From NCBI GenBank assembly GCA_047967505.1, contig CM106538.1: a DNA stretch of 64,000 nucleotides, one strand, 5' to 3'. The notes beneath the pieces were generated by a model. That model was given only the letters and a program-made list of their open reading frames with translations, was not told the DNA's origin and ran no database searches. This document shows positions 1 to 12,264 of this stretch, one piece after another (the stretch's first letter is position 1; each line of letters starts with the position of its first letter). This stretch comes from Dipteris shenzhenensis (taxonomy: Eukaryota; Polypodiophyta; Polypodiopsida; Gleicheniales). Both the position numbers and the translations under genes were made by a program.

Positions 1-2027
1 GCTGATGCATAAGGAACCTTGGCCATCATGGCCCTTTCCTCATCTGATTTGGGACTATCTGTATGACTCAGTTTCACATATGGAGGCAATGGAGTACTCA
101 CTGCCTTCCCCCCCTCCATATTGAAACGTTGTAATACTTTTGTAACATACTCTTTTTGTGAAAGCTAAAGGAGTTTCCTACTCTGATCACGCGTGATGCG
201 CATACCAAGAATATGACCTGCAAGTCCCAAATCCTTCATATCAAAGGCCTCATGCAACTTGGCCTTTAATGCATCTAGCTCATAAGTATTCTTACTAGCC
301 AATAGCATATCATCCACATATAGTGCTAGGATTATCAGGCTATTATCCTTAGCCCTTTTAGTGTAGAGGCAGTGATCAATTTCACTCCTTCTAAAACCCT
401 GGGACCGAATGAAAGCATCAAACTTCTGATACCATTCTCTAGGTGCTTGCTTAAGATCATAGAGACTCTTCTTCAGCTTGCAAACTAAATGCTCTTTTCC
501 CTTTTCTTCAAAGCCTTCCGGCTGCACCATGTAAATTTCCTCATGCAAATCCCCATGCAAGAAAGCTGTCTTGACATCCATTTGCATAAGCTCCATATCC
601 TCTACTGCCACTAGTCCAAGCATGCATCTAAGTGTGGTCATCTTCACAACTGGAGAGAATATCTCATCAAAGTCCACACCCTTCTCTTGCTTGAACCCTT
701 TAGCAACCAAACGGGCCTTGTACCTAGGCACATCATCACCTGTGACCTTCATTTTGTAGACCCATTTACATGGCAATGCTTTCTTTCCATGTGGCAAAGA
801 AACCAAGTCCCAAGTCTTATTCTTCATAAGTGAACTCATCTCTGATTGCATAGCATACTCCCACTTGCATTGATCCTCATGCATCATAGCCTCTCTGTAG
901 CAAGAAGGCTCCCCGCAATCAGTAAGCATCACATAGTCTACCCCTGGAACAAACCTATCAGGTGGTCTAGACACTCTAGATGATCTTCTCAAGGGCATTT
1001 CAGCTTGCTGTCCCACTTGCATATCAGCCACATTTGGCTCATCATTTCCACCAATAGATGATCCATCATCTACCCTTGATTGTATACCTGTGGGAGTACT
1101 TGGTGGCACCATTTCTTGCACATTTGGTACATGGACAACTTGCTGTCTATCAACATATGCAGGTGGATTCACATCCTGGAAAGTGATTCTCCTCATTTCC
1201 ACGTCCCTCATGGGTGCCTTATGCATCTTCTTCTCATTGAAGACCACATCATGGCTGCGTATGATCTTCTTTGCTTCTGGATCCCAGAGACGATAGCCCA
1301 TCTCTCCACTTTCACCATAACCCAGAAAGATGCATTTCCTAGACTTAGGATCTAGCTTCTTTCGAAGCTCTTTTGGCACATGTGCATATGCCTCACACCC
1401 AAATATACGCAAATGAGAGTAAGAGGGCTTCTTGCCACTCCATGCCTCTTCAGGAATACCACCATCCAAACTCTTACTAGGTGATCTATTGATCACATGC
1501 ACTGCAGTCTTCATTGCCTCAGCCCAAAAACCACTAGAAAGACTTGCATTGGAAAGCATGCATTGCAACCTTTCTTGAATGGTACGGTTCATCTTTTCTG
1601 TAACTAGATTTTGCTCTAGAGTACGAGGGGATGTAAGCTCCCTCTTAATCCCACGAGTATCACAGAAATGCTGAAAGTCATGAGAGAGATACTCTCCACC
1701 ATTGTCAGTCCGTAGGCATTTAAGCATTCTACCTGACTGATTCTCAACCAAGGCCAGCCATTTCTGAAATACCTGGAACACATCACTCTTCCGAGCTATA
1801 GTATAAGCCCACACTTTCCTAGTTGCATCATCAATGAATGTCACATAGTATTCAGCCCTGCCTAATGACCGCGTAGGCGTGGGACCACATACGTCTGAAT
1901 GCACCAAATCAAGCATTTCAAACTCTTTCTTTCCCCTTCTTTTATGGGCTGATTTAGTCTGCTTCCCATAGAGACAGTGCTCACAAAATTCAAAATTAGA
2001 GAAACTCAAATGCGGTACATAACCCAA
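1..2027 (-). pseudogene. copia A pol: integrase and reverse transcriptase (broken)
   Basis: The main open stretch is 620 codons (165-2027), and the frame continues past a TAG at 165-167 to the window edge. Visible in order are the integrase zinc-binding tail, an integrase core with an RTDNGGEY block, the insert rich in SR and P before RT, and a copia RT with YVDD in LALYVDDMLLAS. The usually conserved SLYGLKQAP block reads SLYDLKQAP here, a Gly-to-Asp change not found in copy B. Copy B has Trp at the TAG position, so the stop is derived. The Met at 2027 is internal to the polyprotein and is not a real start, because a 2-bp deletion just upstream shifts the frame. Confidence 0.93.
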
Positions 2028-3443
2028 ACGGCATGAGTTTCATTCCATTCTGGCTCATGTGCCCCAACCTGCAATGCCACAAAGAAGTGCTTGGCTGCTC
2101 AGTTATTGCAACAACATGATCAAATACCCTTGATACATGTAAGGGATACAAAGTCCCACACTTGGCACCCCTAGCCAAAAGCATAGAGCCCTTTTGAATT
2201 TTCCAACTTTGAAAGCCAAAAGTGGTGTGAAAACCAGCATCATCTAGCTGACCCACTGAAATAAGACTCTTGGTCAACTTAGGCACATGTCTCACATGTT
2301 TCAAAACAAATGCAGACCCATTTGCAAAAGAAAACTTTATGTCACCTGCTCCCACTATGTCACATGCATAGTCATTTCCAAGATGCACACAACCTGTCTT
2401 TCCACTATCATAAGTGGAGAACCATTCCCTATGGGGAGTAACATGGAATGAAGCACCAGAATCCAAAATCCAATCCTGGGAATATGCATCATCTGAAGTG
2501 GTAAGCAACTCTGTAGATAAACTAGACATGAAGAGAACATCATTGTCACTATCATGTGTGACTGCATTAATCTCCTCGATCTTCACTTTTCCTTTGTCCT
2601 CCCTTGGACTCTCTTCCTTTTGATTTGCACCCCAATTTGCATTCTTTTTCTTATCCTTTTGCTCTCTTTTCAGCTTGTAGCAATCCTTTTTCATATGGCC
2701 CTTCTTGCCACAATGGTAACACTCAATGTTCCGTGCCCTGGATTTGCTACGAGACTTCCCTCTTTCTTGGGACTTCCCCCTGAACTGTGATCTGCCCCTT
2801 TGCACATTTAAGGCTGCATCCTGCTTGTTGCCATCCATAGACTTCCGTCTAATCTCCTCGGCCAACAAGCTACCCACAACATCATCAAATTTCAGTACTC
2901 CACCAGGTGCAGAGTTACTGACAGTTGTACGGAAGGTATCCCATGAGGATGGCAATGAACATAAGAGAAATATTGCCTTAGTCTCCGCATCAAAATTCAT
3001 TTTCTGAGCCTGAAGCTGGTTGAAAATAATATTGAATTCATTCAAGTGAGAAGCAATGGAGACCCCTTCATCTGTAGCTCAAACAACCTCTTCATGAGGT
3101 AAACTTTATTAGAGGCAGTTTCCTTCTCATAAGTGGCACACAGTTTCTTCCACAAATCTTCCGTATTCTGCTCATTTACTACTGTGAAATAAACTGACTC
3201 TGCAAGATGAAGTCTAATAGTAGACTTTGCTAATGCATCCAACTCATTCCAATCATCCTCAGACATATTTGCAGGCTTAGCTTCAATCCCTGCCAAGGGT
3301 TTAATCTGCTTCTTTTGAATAAGCACATCCCTTATTTGTTCTTTCCACAAAGAAAAGTTTGTCCCATCAAACTTTTTAATGCTAAAAAACTTTTTTTCAG
3401 ACATGGAAGAGGATGCCATGATGCAAATGAAACAAAATCCCAA
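1996..3443 (-). pseudogene. copia A gag and protease (frameshifted)
   Basis: Two frames, 3042-3443 and 1996-3045, together match the 465-codon gag-protease part of copy B. The first holds the N-terminal gag (UBN2-like) region. The frame breaks where copy B has CCTTCCTTCATC and copy A only CCTTCATC. The second holds the rest of gag, a CCHC zinc knuckle (CYHCGKKGHMKKDC), the aspartic protease motif DSGAS and the pre-integrase block ending GHMSQNG. The likely natural start is the Met followed by ASSSM at about 3419, because the upstream Met and its extension are only marginally conserved. Confidence 0.92.
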
Positions 3444-4838
3444 ATGCTAGTGCCTGCAAGAGAGAATCACACCAAATACTAGGTGCACCCAAATGTGTAT
3501 GCCACAATAGAGTGAAATATCACCAAAATTCAAAGCTCAAAGCATCAAAAAAGATGCATCTGACTCATGTGCATATACTATGCATCCATATGAGCAAATC
3601 TGGCCCAAAAGAAAATGCCAATAAGTGCCAAATGACTCAAGCATAAACACTGTCCACTGGCATATACATCAATAATATCTCATCCAAGAGAGCATAGCAC
3701 TATCAGGCATCACCTGCAATGTGTCAAAGCTGTCCCTCAGCTTAAAATAGCATCCATGTGCAAAGCATCCATAAAAATAGCATCCCACAAGGCAATTTGG
3801 GCCTATCAGCGCATCCAACAAGGACCGCAAAACATCCAAATGGCCTATAAATCATCCATTGCAACCCAATGCATACCACGAATGAGCGCACATTGCTCAA
3901 ACTGCAACCAGAGTGATCTGCATACGGTATGCTCAAGAAATCATAGTCCCACAGTAATGAGCGCTACTGAAAATAGAACCTGAGATGCCTCAAAACATGG
4001 GCGCCATTGCATAATCGGAATCAGCAAGAAAATCTGCAAATATCTCTCTTCTGCCAGAACTCCAAAATCCCAACCGATGAGTGAGAAATGGGAGTCAATA
4101 CTTATCCACTGCCATGTGGCATAAATCTAAGGTTTCAAAACCTTAGTATGAAAAAAATGCATAACAGAGAGACGGAATCAAATACACAAAGATCTATAAC
4201 TCTGAAAATCCTCCACCGAATCGTGCAAGAATTGATAGGTAGGGGTTTTTGGGCATCCGGAATGCAATGGGACAGACGGTTTTGGAAACCGTGGTCTTAA
4301 TCACTGGGTCCAACACACGGACTGAAAAACGTTTTTGGAAACAGAGCTATTTGTAAACTCCACCGGAGTGCGAATGATGATGAGCAACATAGAAGTTTTA
4401 GGACCTCCTGAGTCCACCGGAACTGACAGATCTGCAAATGGTTGCTCCAAACTTGAGTTCCAACACCCGGGCAAAAAACGCAGAAACTGACACAGTGAGT
4501 CAGAAATCCAATGAAATGATCCCGGATTCAAGAATAAAGGTGTTTCCAGGCTCCTGAAGTAATGTGGATACCAAAAGCAAGCAATAGTTGCCTCTACAAG
4601 TCAATACGGAGTCTCTGTCATCGAACGGAACAGGGAAAAGCTCAAAAAACGACTTTTTCTCTTAACAGGCTCTCAAAACCACTTCGTAAAGCCAAAGTGA
4701 CTTTTCCAAATGTTCCTCCAAGGTCTCTGCACACTCGGATGCAAGTAAAGTCACCCACAAAGCTTCCCACAGAGCTTCTCCTTCCTCCCATAGAGCTGCT
4801 GAGCTTCAAGCATTCACACGCTCAGCTAGATCACTCGG
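3444..4838 (-). other. copia A long 5' leader
   Basis: About 1.4 kb lies between the primer site and gag. No retroelement domain is recognisable. The same leader occurs in copy B (47179-48567) with small indels. Two short minus-strand frames are shared by both copies (3742-3936 and 4301-4531 here). In the second, an ATG-repeat length change is a multiple of three. Because the copies are young, this sharing is weak evidence for coding. Confidence 0.7.
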
Positions 4839-4850
4839 GCTCTGATACAA
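4839..4850 (-). other. copia A tRNA primer-binding site
   Basis: The minus strand reads TTGTATCAGAGC, one mismatch from the initiator-Met tRNA complement TGGTATCAGAGC. It lies 2 bp inside the 5' LTR, as in copy B, which has the perfect site. Confidence 0.85.
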
Positions 4851-4852
4851 GT

Positions 4853-5029
4853 TGAGAGTGCTCTCAACGGAAGCAAGAACGGAAGAGGGAGAGAGAGAAA
4901 CAGAGACAGAGAGACACACAAGTTTTGGTGGGTGCAGAACCACCCTAATCTTCTTTTTCATTCATTTATATATGTGTTTGAGTATTGTACATAACCGGGG
5001 TAAAGGCACAGTGACCTTTAACCCCCACA
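4853..5029 (-). repeat. copia A 5' LTR
   Basis: TG...CA-bounded 177-bp LTR matching the two 180-bp LTRs of copy B. The inner end forms an 18-bp hairpin sequence, GTTGAGAGTGCTCTCAAC. Its partner LTR lies outside the window, so the target duplication cannot be checked; the 5 bp just outside are CCAAA. Confidence 0.92.
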
Positions 5030-5264
5030 CCAAATAATATCTTCATGATTCTCTTGTGACATGGTCTAAGGATTACATATATTTTCATCAACACTTGTGA
5101 TTAAAGAGACATGAAAGGTCTTCAAGATTAGGATCTATTACATTATTAGTGTGCATGCCTTGGTTGTAGTGCTTGCGTGGAATGCAATTTTCGAATGCTT
5201 GCCTTCAAATATGCGATCCATGTCCAATTTTGGATGGATTCGATAGACTGAGCTGCTACTACTC

Positions 5265-5965
5265 CTCGCTCCCTTGCTGCCCCCTCTCCCTCATCCCCTC
5301 CCTCCCTCGCCCTCAAACCCTCCCCCTCCCCCTCCCTCATCCCCTCCCTCCCTCCTTCTCCTCTCCCTCTCATCCTGCCCCCTCCCCTCTCAACCCGCGC
5401 TCTCTCTCCTCTCCCTCTTTGTCCGCCCCCTCCCTGCCTCTCAGTCCACTCCATCTCCTCTTCCTCTTAGCCAAACCCCTCCTTGCCTCTTAGCCTGGCC
5501 CCTCTCCTCTAATCCCACTCCCTTCTACCCCCTCTTAGCCTGCCCCCTCCCCTCTCAGCCGCTCCCTTCTACCCCCTCCCTACCTCGCTTTCTACCCCCA
5601 CTCCCTACCTTGCCTCTTACCCCCACTCCCTACCTCGCCTTCTACCCCACCCTCTACCCCACTCCCTACCCCCGCCTTCTACCCCGCTCCCTACCTCGCC
5701 CTCTACCTTGCCCTCTACCTCACCCTAAACCCTGCTCCCTTCCCTCTGCATGTACCCCGCTCCCTATTCTGCCCTCTTCCCCGCTCCCTTCCCTACACCT
5801 CAGCCCCCCCTCTTGCCCACTCCTTAACCCCCTTGCCTCGTCCTCCCTATCCTACCCTACTTTGCTCTTCCCCCTTCTCTTCTACCCTGCTCCCTACCCC
5901 CCGCCTTAGCCCTCTCCTCTCCAAAGCTCACTACCCTCCTTCCTGTCTCCCCCCTCTTTCCTTCT
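5265..5965 (+). repeat. polypyrimidine tract, likely LINE A 5' region
   Basis: About 700 bp of almost pure C/T with irregular CTCCCT, CTACCCC and CCTCGCC words. Long proline/serine/leucine frames here are products of composition. It sits directly upstream of LINE A ORF1. LINE C, which has a clear 5' end, also begins with a sense-strand polypyrimidine tract (30480-30665), so I infer this is part of the LINE. The stretch 5030-5264 holds nothing recognisable. Confidence 0.6.
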
Positions 5966-5983
5966 CCCGCAACGCTTTTTGGA

Positions 5984-7242
5984 GTGGATGGAGCCTTAAA
6001 AGTGTTCGAATCGGCCTCCTCACCTCGATTGGCAATGGATATTCCGCCAGCCAATCCTATTCCACCTCCACCGGTCGCAAAAAGTATTACATTTTTTGAA
6101 GACGAGTTGCAACAGCTCAAGAAGGACATAGAGATTGAATGCTCTACCACATTGATCGCATGTATCTTTGGGTCTTACCCTTCCAGATCCCAAGCTACTG
6201 CAGCAAAGGCAACCAAGGCTGATGGGGTACCTAGAGTTAGGGTCCTCCATAAGGATCCTAACCTCACGATGGACCATGTTATGCTCCAGCGCCCGGATGG
6301 TTTCTTTTTCGCCAAAGAGTAGAGATTGCAGGCAGGCGGGACCAATGCAGGATATGCAGGACCATTGGACACTTTGCCAAAAATTGCCCCAGGAAGAAGA
6401 AAAGGCCCAAGAAGCCCTCTAGTATAGCTACCGTGCCCCATGGCCTCAACAGGGGGTGGTACAAGTCTAGCACCTGCTCCTCAGCCTCGACAGGGGGGTG
6501 GTATAAGTCCAGCACCTGTTTCTCGACCTCGACAAGGCAATCCTCCTCAGGGTGGTAATACAATGCCCACTCACCAGAGTGCTCCTCATCGATCCTTTGG
6601 TACCATCACCTTTGCCTCCGGTGCCTCACAACCTTCAGGGGCACCCGCCGCATTCCAATGGGTTCTGATTCGTGTGCAGATTCCACCTTCAATTCACGAG
6701 GATGCACTAATGGGCTCTGTTCAGCTCAAGCTGTCCCTCCAGTCTCACCTCACACAGTCTGAGATGCTTCAACTTCGACCTCCTTCCAGGTTGCAGCTTC
6801 TCCCCTAGACCCAACGGTGCCAGACCCTCTCCCCGAGGCAGGAGAGGTCTCCAACTACTTGCAGACACAGGGTCCTCTTGAGCAGCCCTCACTTCCTCCC
6901 TTGGATAGGGGGAACGGCATGGTTTACACTATTGATCCTCTTCCCTCAGAAGCGATCCTTTGCACTACAGTCTCTGGCCTAATTCATAGGAACTCATTTT
7001 CAGCTCTGGCAGATGCATCAGATTTCCCAGAGGAGTTTGTGCCATCTACTTTTGGTGAGCCAGTGATTGGGTTTCCTGTTGACAGGGCTTCTTCGTCATG
7101 TGGCAGGGTTCTTTCCCCTGTTGATTTTCCACCACTTGGTTCCATTTCTCGCTCCTCAAGCAGGAGGTCTTCCCCTATTGAGGGGTTTGGTTTTGCCACT
7201 AGGTCAGGCAAGGTGTTCCATTCTACATCCTCCCATCAATGA
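5984..7242 (+). pseudogene. LINE A ORF1 (nucleic-acid-binding protein) remnant
   Basis: A broken ORF1. Frame 5984-6322 gives the N-terminal part. After a stop and frame change, a CCHC knuckle of spacing C-x2-C-x4-H-x4-C is read at 6346-6387 (CRICRTIGHFAKNC), followed by a lysine/proline-rich stretch. Frame 6817-7242 is the C-terminal part and matches LINE C ORF1, for example EEFVPSTFGEPVIG against EEFVPSTLGEPVIG, and SPVDFPPL in both. ORF1 of L1-type LINEs binds the element RNA; here it cannot be made intact. Confidence 0.75.
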
Positions 7243-10200
7243 GGATTGTTAACTGGAACATACATGGCTTAGGTGGCATCCCACATGCAGATATGGGTTT
7301 CTCATGTCCAGGGTGGGTAGCCATCTCCTTCAGATGTAGCTGCTGCCCTTTCTGGTATTAGCGACTTCTACCAGTGAGTTGCTAGTACTTGGAGACGAGA
7401 TATTCTCAGACATGAGATTGGTGTTTGCCAACAATTGGCAGCTTTGCAAAGGGAAGAGCAAAAACGGCCTTGAAATTCTTGGATTCAAGAGCACCTTGCT
7501 GCAGCAAGGGCTCATCAGCAGACATTGCTTGATCAGAGAGCAAAGTATGCCTTTCATGCACGGGAGTCCTTCTGGATTCAGATGGGTGGCAGAGTCAATA
7601 AACACTTTTTCTCCACTCTTGGCCCTAGACATAGTAGAGAGATTGTATCCCAGCTTATTGACAGATCCAGATGACGTCATGCGCATAGCTTCAGATTTTT
7701 ATGCCGCCCTTCTTACTCTGCAGATCCTGACACACAGGATAGAGAGCATGCTACAAAAGTTATTTGGCAGAGCATCCCTTTGTTGGTGAAACTGGATACG
7801 TATGTTTTTCTTGATGCACCTTTCACCAACACAGAGTTCAGGACTGCACTTTTAGCCCTTCACAAGAGCGAGTGCCCAAGTTCGAATGGCCTCACCCCTT
7901 CTTTCTTCATTGCATTTTGGGATATGATTGGAGACTACATTAAATCGGCCCTGCAGGGCATTTGGGACAGGGCATTTGGGACGCGGGCGAGATGCTCAGG
8001 TCGCTTACAAAGGGTCTCATCCACCTTATCCCAAAAGGAGGTTGTCCCAGTGCAGGCCTATCACACTTTTGGGGGCATGCTACAAGATTTCGACCAAAGC
8101 AATCAGCCTCCGATTGCAGCCCCTTCTCCCATATCTTATTCATGACACTCAAACGGGATTTGTGCATGGCAGAAGCATTTTTTATAACATTTTCTCCTTT
8201 TGGGAAGCTTCAGAGTGAGCCATGCAGAGCGGCTAGAATCTAGCCATCCTACTCTTGGATTTTGAGAAAGCTTATGACAGAGTAGATTAGGGTTTTTTGA
8301 ATGGCACCCTTCTACATTTTGGCTTTACAGATGCTTGGATCAGAAGTGTTTCCTCTTTGTACAGATCAGCCCACAGCCAGGTACTTATTGGTGGGGTAAG
8401 GGATGAGAGATTTCAAACTTCCAGATCAGTCCGTCAAGGATGGTCCCTCGCTCCTTTTCTTTTTTAGTTCATGGCTGAAGCTATGAGTATCTATATTAGA
8501 TCTCAAGCTGACATCTTTGGGCTAAGACTTCCCATCAAAAGGGAAGAGGAGCTACTTGACAATGAATTGGCAGATGACACACAGTTTACTTGGATGCCAC
8601 ACCACAAACACTCACTTCTTTCAGGACAGCATTAGTTTTATCTTGGCAACGGGGGCACATATAAATTGGCATAAATCCAATGGCTTTTGGATCAATGATG
8701 AGGACACTCCAGATTGGAGGATTGACATAGGATTCACTTGGGTTCAAAGGGGTGTGCCAGTCAGGTATTTGGGCTACCAGGTCAGCTTGGATATTTCTTC
8801 CATGCAGTAGTTTACTCCCGTGTTGGAGAGCATCAGGAGGAAGCTCCTTTTTTGAAACAAGCTAGATCTTGCCTCTAGAGTTGTGGTGGTCAACCAGGTC
8901 CTCTTGGCCACGACCTGGTTTGTTTGTTCATGCTAGTACCATTCTAGGGATTGCATCACTCAGCTCAGGAGACCGATCAAAATTTTTATTTGGTGTGGGC
9001 TTGATGGCACAGCGAATGCGTTAGCCAGGGTGGCTTGGGAGACCCTCATCCTTCCTACACAAGAAGGGGGTCTCAATATTATTGATCCAGATTTACAGTG
9101 CAGAGCTTTACTCTGCAAGATGGTGGTGCGGGCAGGAGCTGTGGAAGGCATTTTTTATTAGCAGCATACAAACGTGCACACCTTCTTCAGGAGGAGATTG
9201 GATGGGCAGTATTAGGTGGATTTTCAAATGCAGCACACCTCAGGTCTTCGTCCCCTCTCATGGTTGCCATCCTAAAAGCATAGGCCAGTTTAAGGAGCAC
9301 TCTTCAAAGGATCCCCCCTCCTCTTATGAAGAGATTGATAAGCAACCGATCATGTGGAATGACAGTATATTGGATGACCTTGATAGACCACTTGGTGCTT
9401 CACCCTACATGCAATGGTCCAGATGGGAGAGGGGACAGGACCTGCCTCATCATTGGGGTCATGGAAAGCTTTCCACAGGCTTCCAGAGGAGACCAAATCT
9501 CAGTTGAGAGGACATCTCAGAGGGATTGCAGGAAGGATCTTGCAGATTGAGGCAGCCCTTCCAGTGGATTGGGTAGACACAGATGATATGCTACTCATTT
9601 GCTGCACTTGGGCAAGTGCTTTTACGAGAGGGGGCGTTCCTCTTCAGGTTTTGGCCTTTCGAGATGCACATGAGGATGCCTTGGTTTTTGATGTGCATGA
9701 TGATGGCAGATTGTTCAGGTCCACAGAGGACATCTTGCTTGAGTCTGCTTTTCAGCCTATCAGGGTTGTAGGTCTTTTGGTGCAAGGATCAATTTCAGAG
9801 TGTTTCCTTGACCCAAACCCCCAGCTTCTCTCCACCAGATCTTGGAGACTTTGGCTCTACGGGGGAGTTCCTATTAGGTATTTGGAGTGGTACCCTAGAG
9901 AGTGGGAGTGGATTGACGCAAGGCATCAAGAGAAGAGCATGCCCTTCTTTCACTACACGCTCAGTAATGCCAGGAGATTCCAGCTTAGTAGTAGAGGTTG
10001 GAGACCTTCCAGAGTTCCTCATTGGGAGGCATTTAATATCACTGCGGATTTGCAAAGGTGCTTCTAGAAGAGACTCTGGAAATCCCACAGGATTAGAAAG
10101 ATCACTCTTTTCTTTTGGCTTTCTATCCCTGGTGGGATTGCAGTGAACCTTTGGAGATCCAGATTTGGAGCCAACCCTACTTGCCCTCGTTGACTCTCTG

Positions 10201-10600
10201 CTTTGGAGATGATTCAACATTGCTTATGGGATTGTAGACAAGCGAGGATGATTTGGATGGGGCTAGCCAGGATACTCAGTCACTTTGCCTACTCCCCATT
10301 CTTTATGACCTGGGTCTCAGTGGCTTGGCTTTCTCTTATGGGGCCTTAGGTTTTCTATGAGAGACTTGACTCTTCTCGGGCCATTTCGATTCGACATCAT
10401 CAGGTTGAGTCCTGGTCTTTGGATGTGGTACCACACCTTCCTTTTGCAGCTATGCATGCCTCTATGAATACCTCTTGGGAGATTCTGGCAAGCATAGCAG
10501 CATGGCATATCTAGAGAGCCAGATGCACAGAGGCATTGGAGGGAACTCAGGTTCATCCCTCGCACACTTTGGCTTGTATCTAGACAAACACCATACATAC
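7241..10600 (+). pseudogene. LINE A ORF2 remnant: reverse transcriptase and zinc finger
   Basis: A patchwork of frames with the RT blocks still readable: LLDFEKAYDR at about 8252-8280, a degenerate catalytic box LADDTQ at about 8567-8584, and VRYLGYQVS near 8760. The C-terminal zinc-finger region follows (NLWRSRFGA, then QHCLWDC) at about 10150-10240, with its second Cys replaced by a stop. LINE C 27247-27969 matches this C-terminal part closely. The N-terminal endonuclease is deleted apart from its first residues. Confidence 0.82.
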
Positions 10601-10868
10601 CTTGATGGCCGTATGGACGAGTATGCAGAGAGACTCCCGTGCAACCTCAGCTAGGAGGGCTTCTTTCTTCAAGGAATGGAAGGATTCTCCTTTCTTCTTT
10701 GAGACTCTTACAGTTTTGAGGTGGCACTTTCAGCCTTGGCTATTTTCCACCTCATTTTGAGAGAGTTTATTTATCCTCATGGTTTCATGATGTATTCCAC
10801 TTTAAGCTTGCTCCCGCGGGTCTTTTCTCTTACTTAATAGAAGTCTCTTTCTTGCCAAAAAAAAAAAA

Positions 10869-12264
10869 CGCGATCATTTTTATGCATGTTGACCAAAAAG
10901 ATGCTTTGAAGGCATGCTTCTAATTAGTCATGCAATGGTTTGAAGATCAATTATTTGAAGTTGTTTTAAAGAACTCAATTTTGAAATGATTATCTTCAAT
11001 ATAAAAAATGCATCCTTCCAATCATTGCATTGCTTTGAAGATGTGCATGCTTCCAATCAGTCAAATGCTTCCAGTCACTACATCACTTCAAATATTAATG
11101 CATGTTTAGAGTACTTTGAATATGCAACCACACAAAAATCTATCATTTGAAATCCTTGCCCTCTTTTCTTGAGCTCTCACGCTCCTGTAAATCCACGTCC
11201 TAGATACTTACCAACGAACCTTACTTCTCAAGTAATCACGGATCAAGAGTTGTGTTATGTGTTGTTCAACATATATGTGAGTCTTATATCACGTGAAGTC
11301 TCCTAAGAGTTGTGTTATATAATGTTCTAAAAAATGACCCAAAAAATAAAGTCCCCGAAGCTCATCCCAAGAAAAGCTTGCAAAATTTTGAAAAAGCTCG
11401 CAAAAAATAAACACGCCCTCCCATTCATTAACTTAGTCCATCTAGGACAAATGCAACCTAGCAATGTATTTATCCTTATAGGATGGTAGCTTTTTTTAGG
11501 CTACTTTTATGAAGTAATGTGCTCAATTTTTCAAATTTGCATAGTGATATTGTAAACTTATTTAGTTTCTTATAATTCACACATTCTTATCCCTGATTAT
11601 CTCCATGGGAATTTGCTACATATATGTGCTCCATCCTCAAATACGCTATCAATTGCATGAAATTCACATAGTTTTATCCCTGATTATTTCTATGGAAATT
11701 TACGAGATATATGTGAGCTTATTTAGTTTCTTATAATTCACACACATTCTTATCCTTGATAATCTCCATAGGAATTAACTTGATATAAATGCCCCATCCT
11801 AAAATATGCTATCAATTGCAAGAATTTTTGTATAATTTTTTGGAATCAACCTATACAGTTGATATAGATAGGCTAGAGGAAATATATAAATATTGAGATG
11901 GAGCTAAGACAAAGAAGATCTTATTTAAAGACATAGTAGAATATTTTTTATTTAAGTCATTTGTTAAGTCTTCTTTAAGAAAACTTCCATTACACTCATA
12001 CAAGAAACCATAAAGCTAAAAGTCAATAAAGGGTTAACATACTAACAGCCTAAAAATTTGTCCCCTTGGTTGTATCCCCCTAACAGGCATGGCAACTTGT
12101 GTGAATATCTTAATGTGTGAAGCAAAGTGCATGCCTCCCAAGAATGGAGAGAGAAAGAAGAAAGAAACTATTATTATCGTCCTCTAGGGGCCTGAAATCG
12201 ACCCATGGGACCCAATGGAATGTTACAAAAAGTCTCCTTCTTTGAAGAAGGGTGGAATGGATAG
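10869..12264. other. AT-rich intergenic stretch
   Basis: I see no gene in this stretch. It contains many repeats of words such as GCATGCTTCCAATCA at 10890-11110 and a separate 160-bp direct repeat at 11560-11840. Confidence 0.6.
11560..11840. repeat. Two-unit direct repeat of about 160 bp
   Basis: The segment starting TTTAGTTTCTTATAATTCAC near 11561 recurs near 11721. Both units continue through CTTATCC, CTCCAT, CCCCATCCT-like words and GCTATCAATTGCA. The copies differ at scattered bases, so the duplication is not recent. Confidence 0.75.

Larger units (their letters stand above)
1..5029 (-). mobile_element. Ty1/copia retrotransposon, copy A (3' part outside window)
   Basis: Minus-strand copia element. 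Reading right to left it has a 177-bp 5' LTR (4853-5029), a primer-binding site (4839-4850), a leader of about 1.4 kb, then gag, protease, integrase and reverse transcriptase. RNase H and the 3' LTR lie beyond base 1. It is the same family as copy B at 42857-48761, aligning throughout with scattered single-base changes. It is defective: about 4 bp are missing in gag near 3070, 2 bp are missing near 2034, and a TGG-to-TAG stop lies at 165-167. The primer site carries one mismatch to TGGTATCAGAGC. Confidence 0.95.
5265..10868 (+). mobile_element. LINE A, non-LTR retrotransposon, internally deleted
   Basis: Plus-strand LINE with a polypyrimidine 5' part, an ORF1 remnant with a CCHC knuckle, an ORF2 remnant with reverse transcriptase and C-terminal zinc finger, and an A12 tail at about 10857-10868. 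Most of the endonuclease is missing: ORF2 opens with MRIVNWNIHGLGG near 7241 and by about 7290 has jumped to sequence matching the region after the endonuclease in LINE C. Many stops and frameshifts are present. The exact 5' end and target duplication were not identified. Confidence 0.85.

Noticed and set aside
5274-5909. 211-codon proline/serine/leucine frame
   Set aside because: Product of a polypyrimidine tract; no domain and no codon structure beyond composition.
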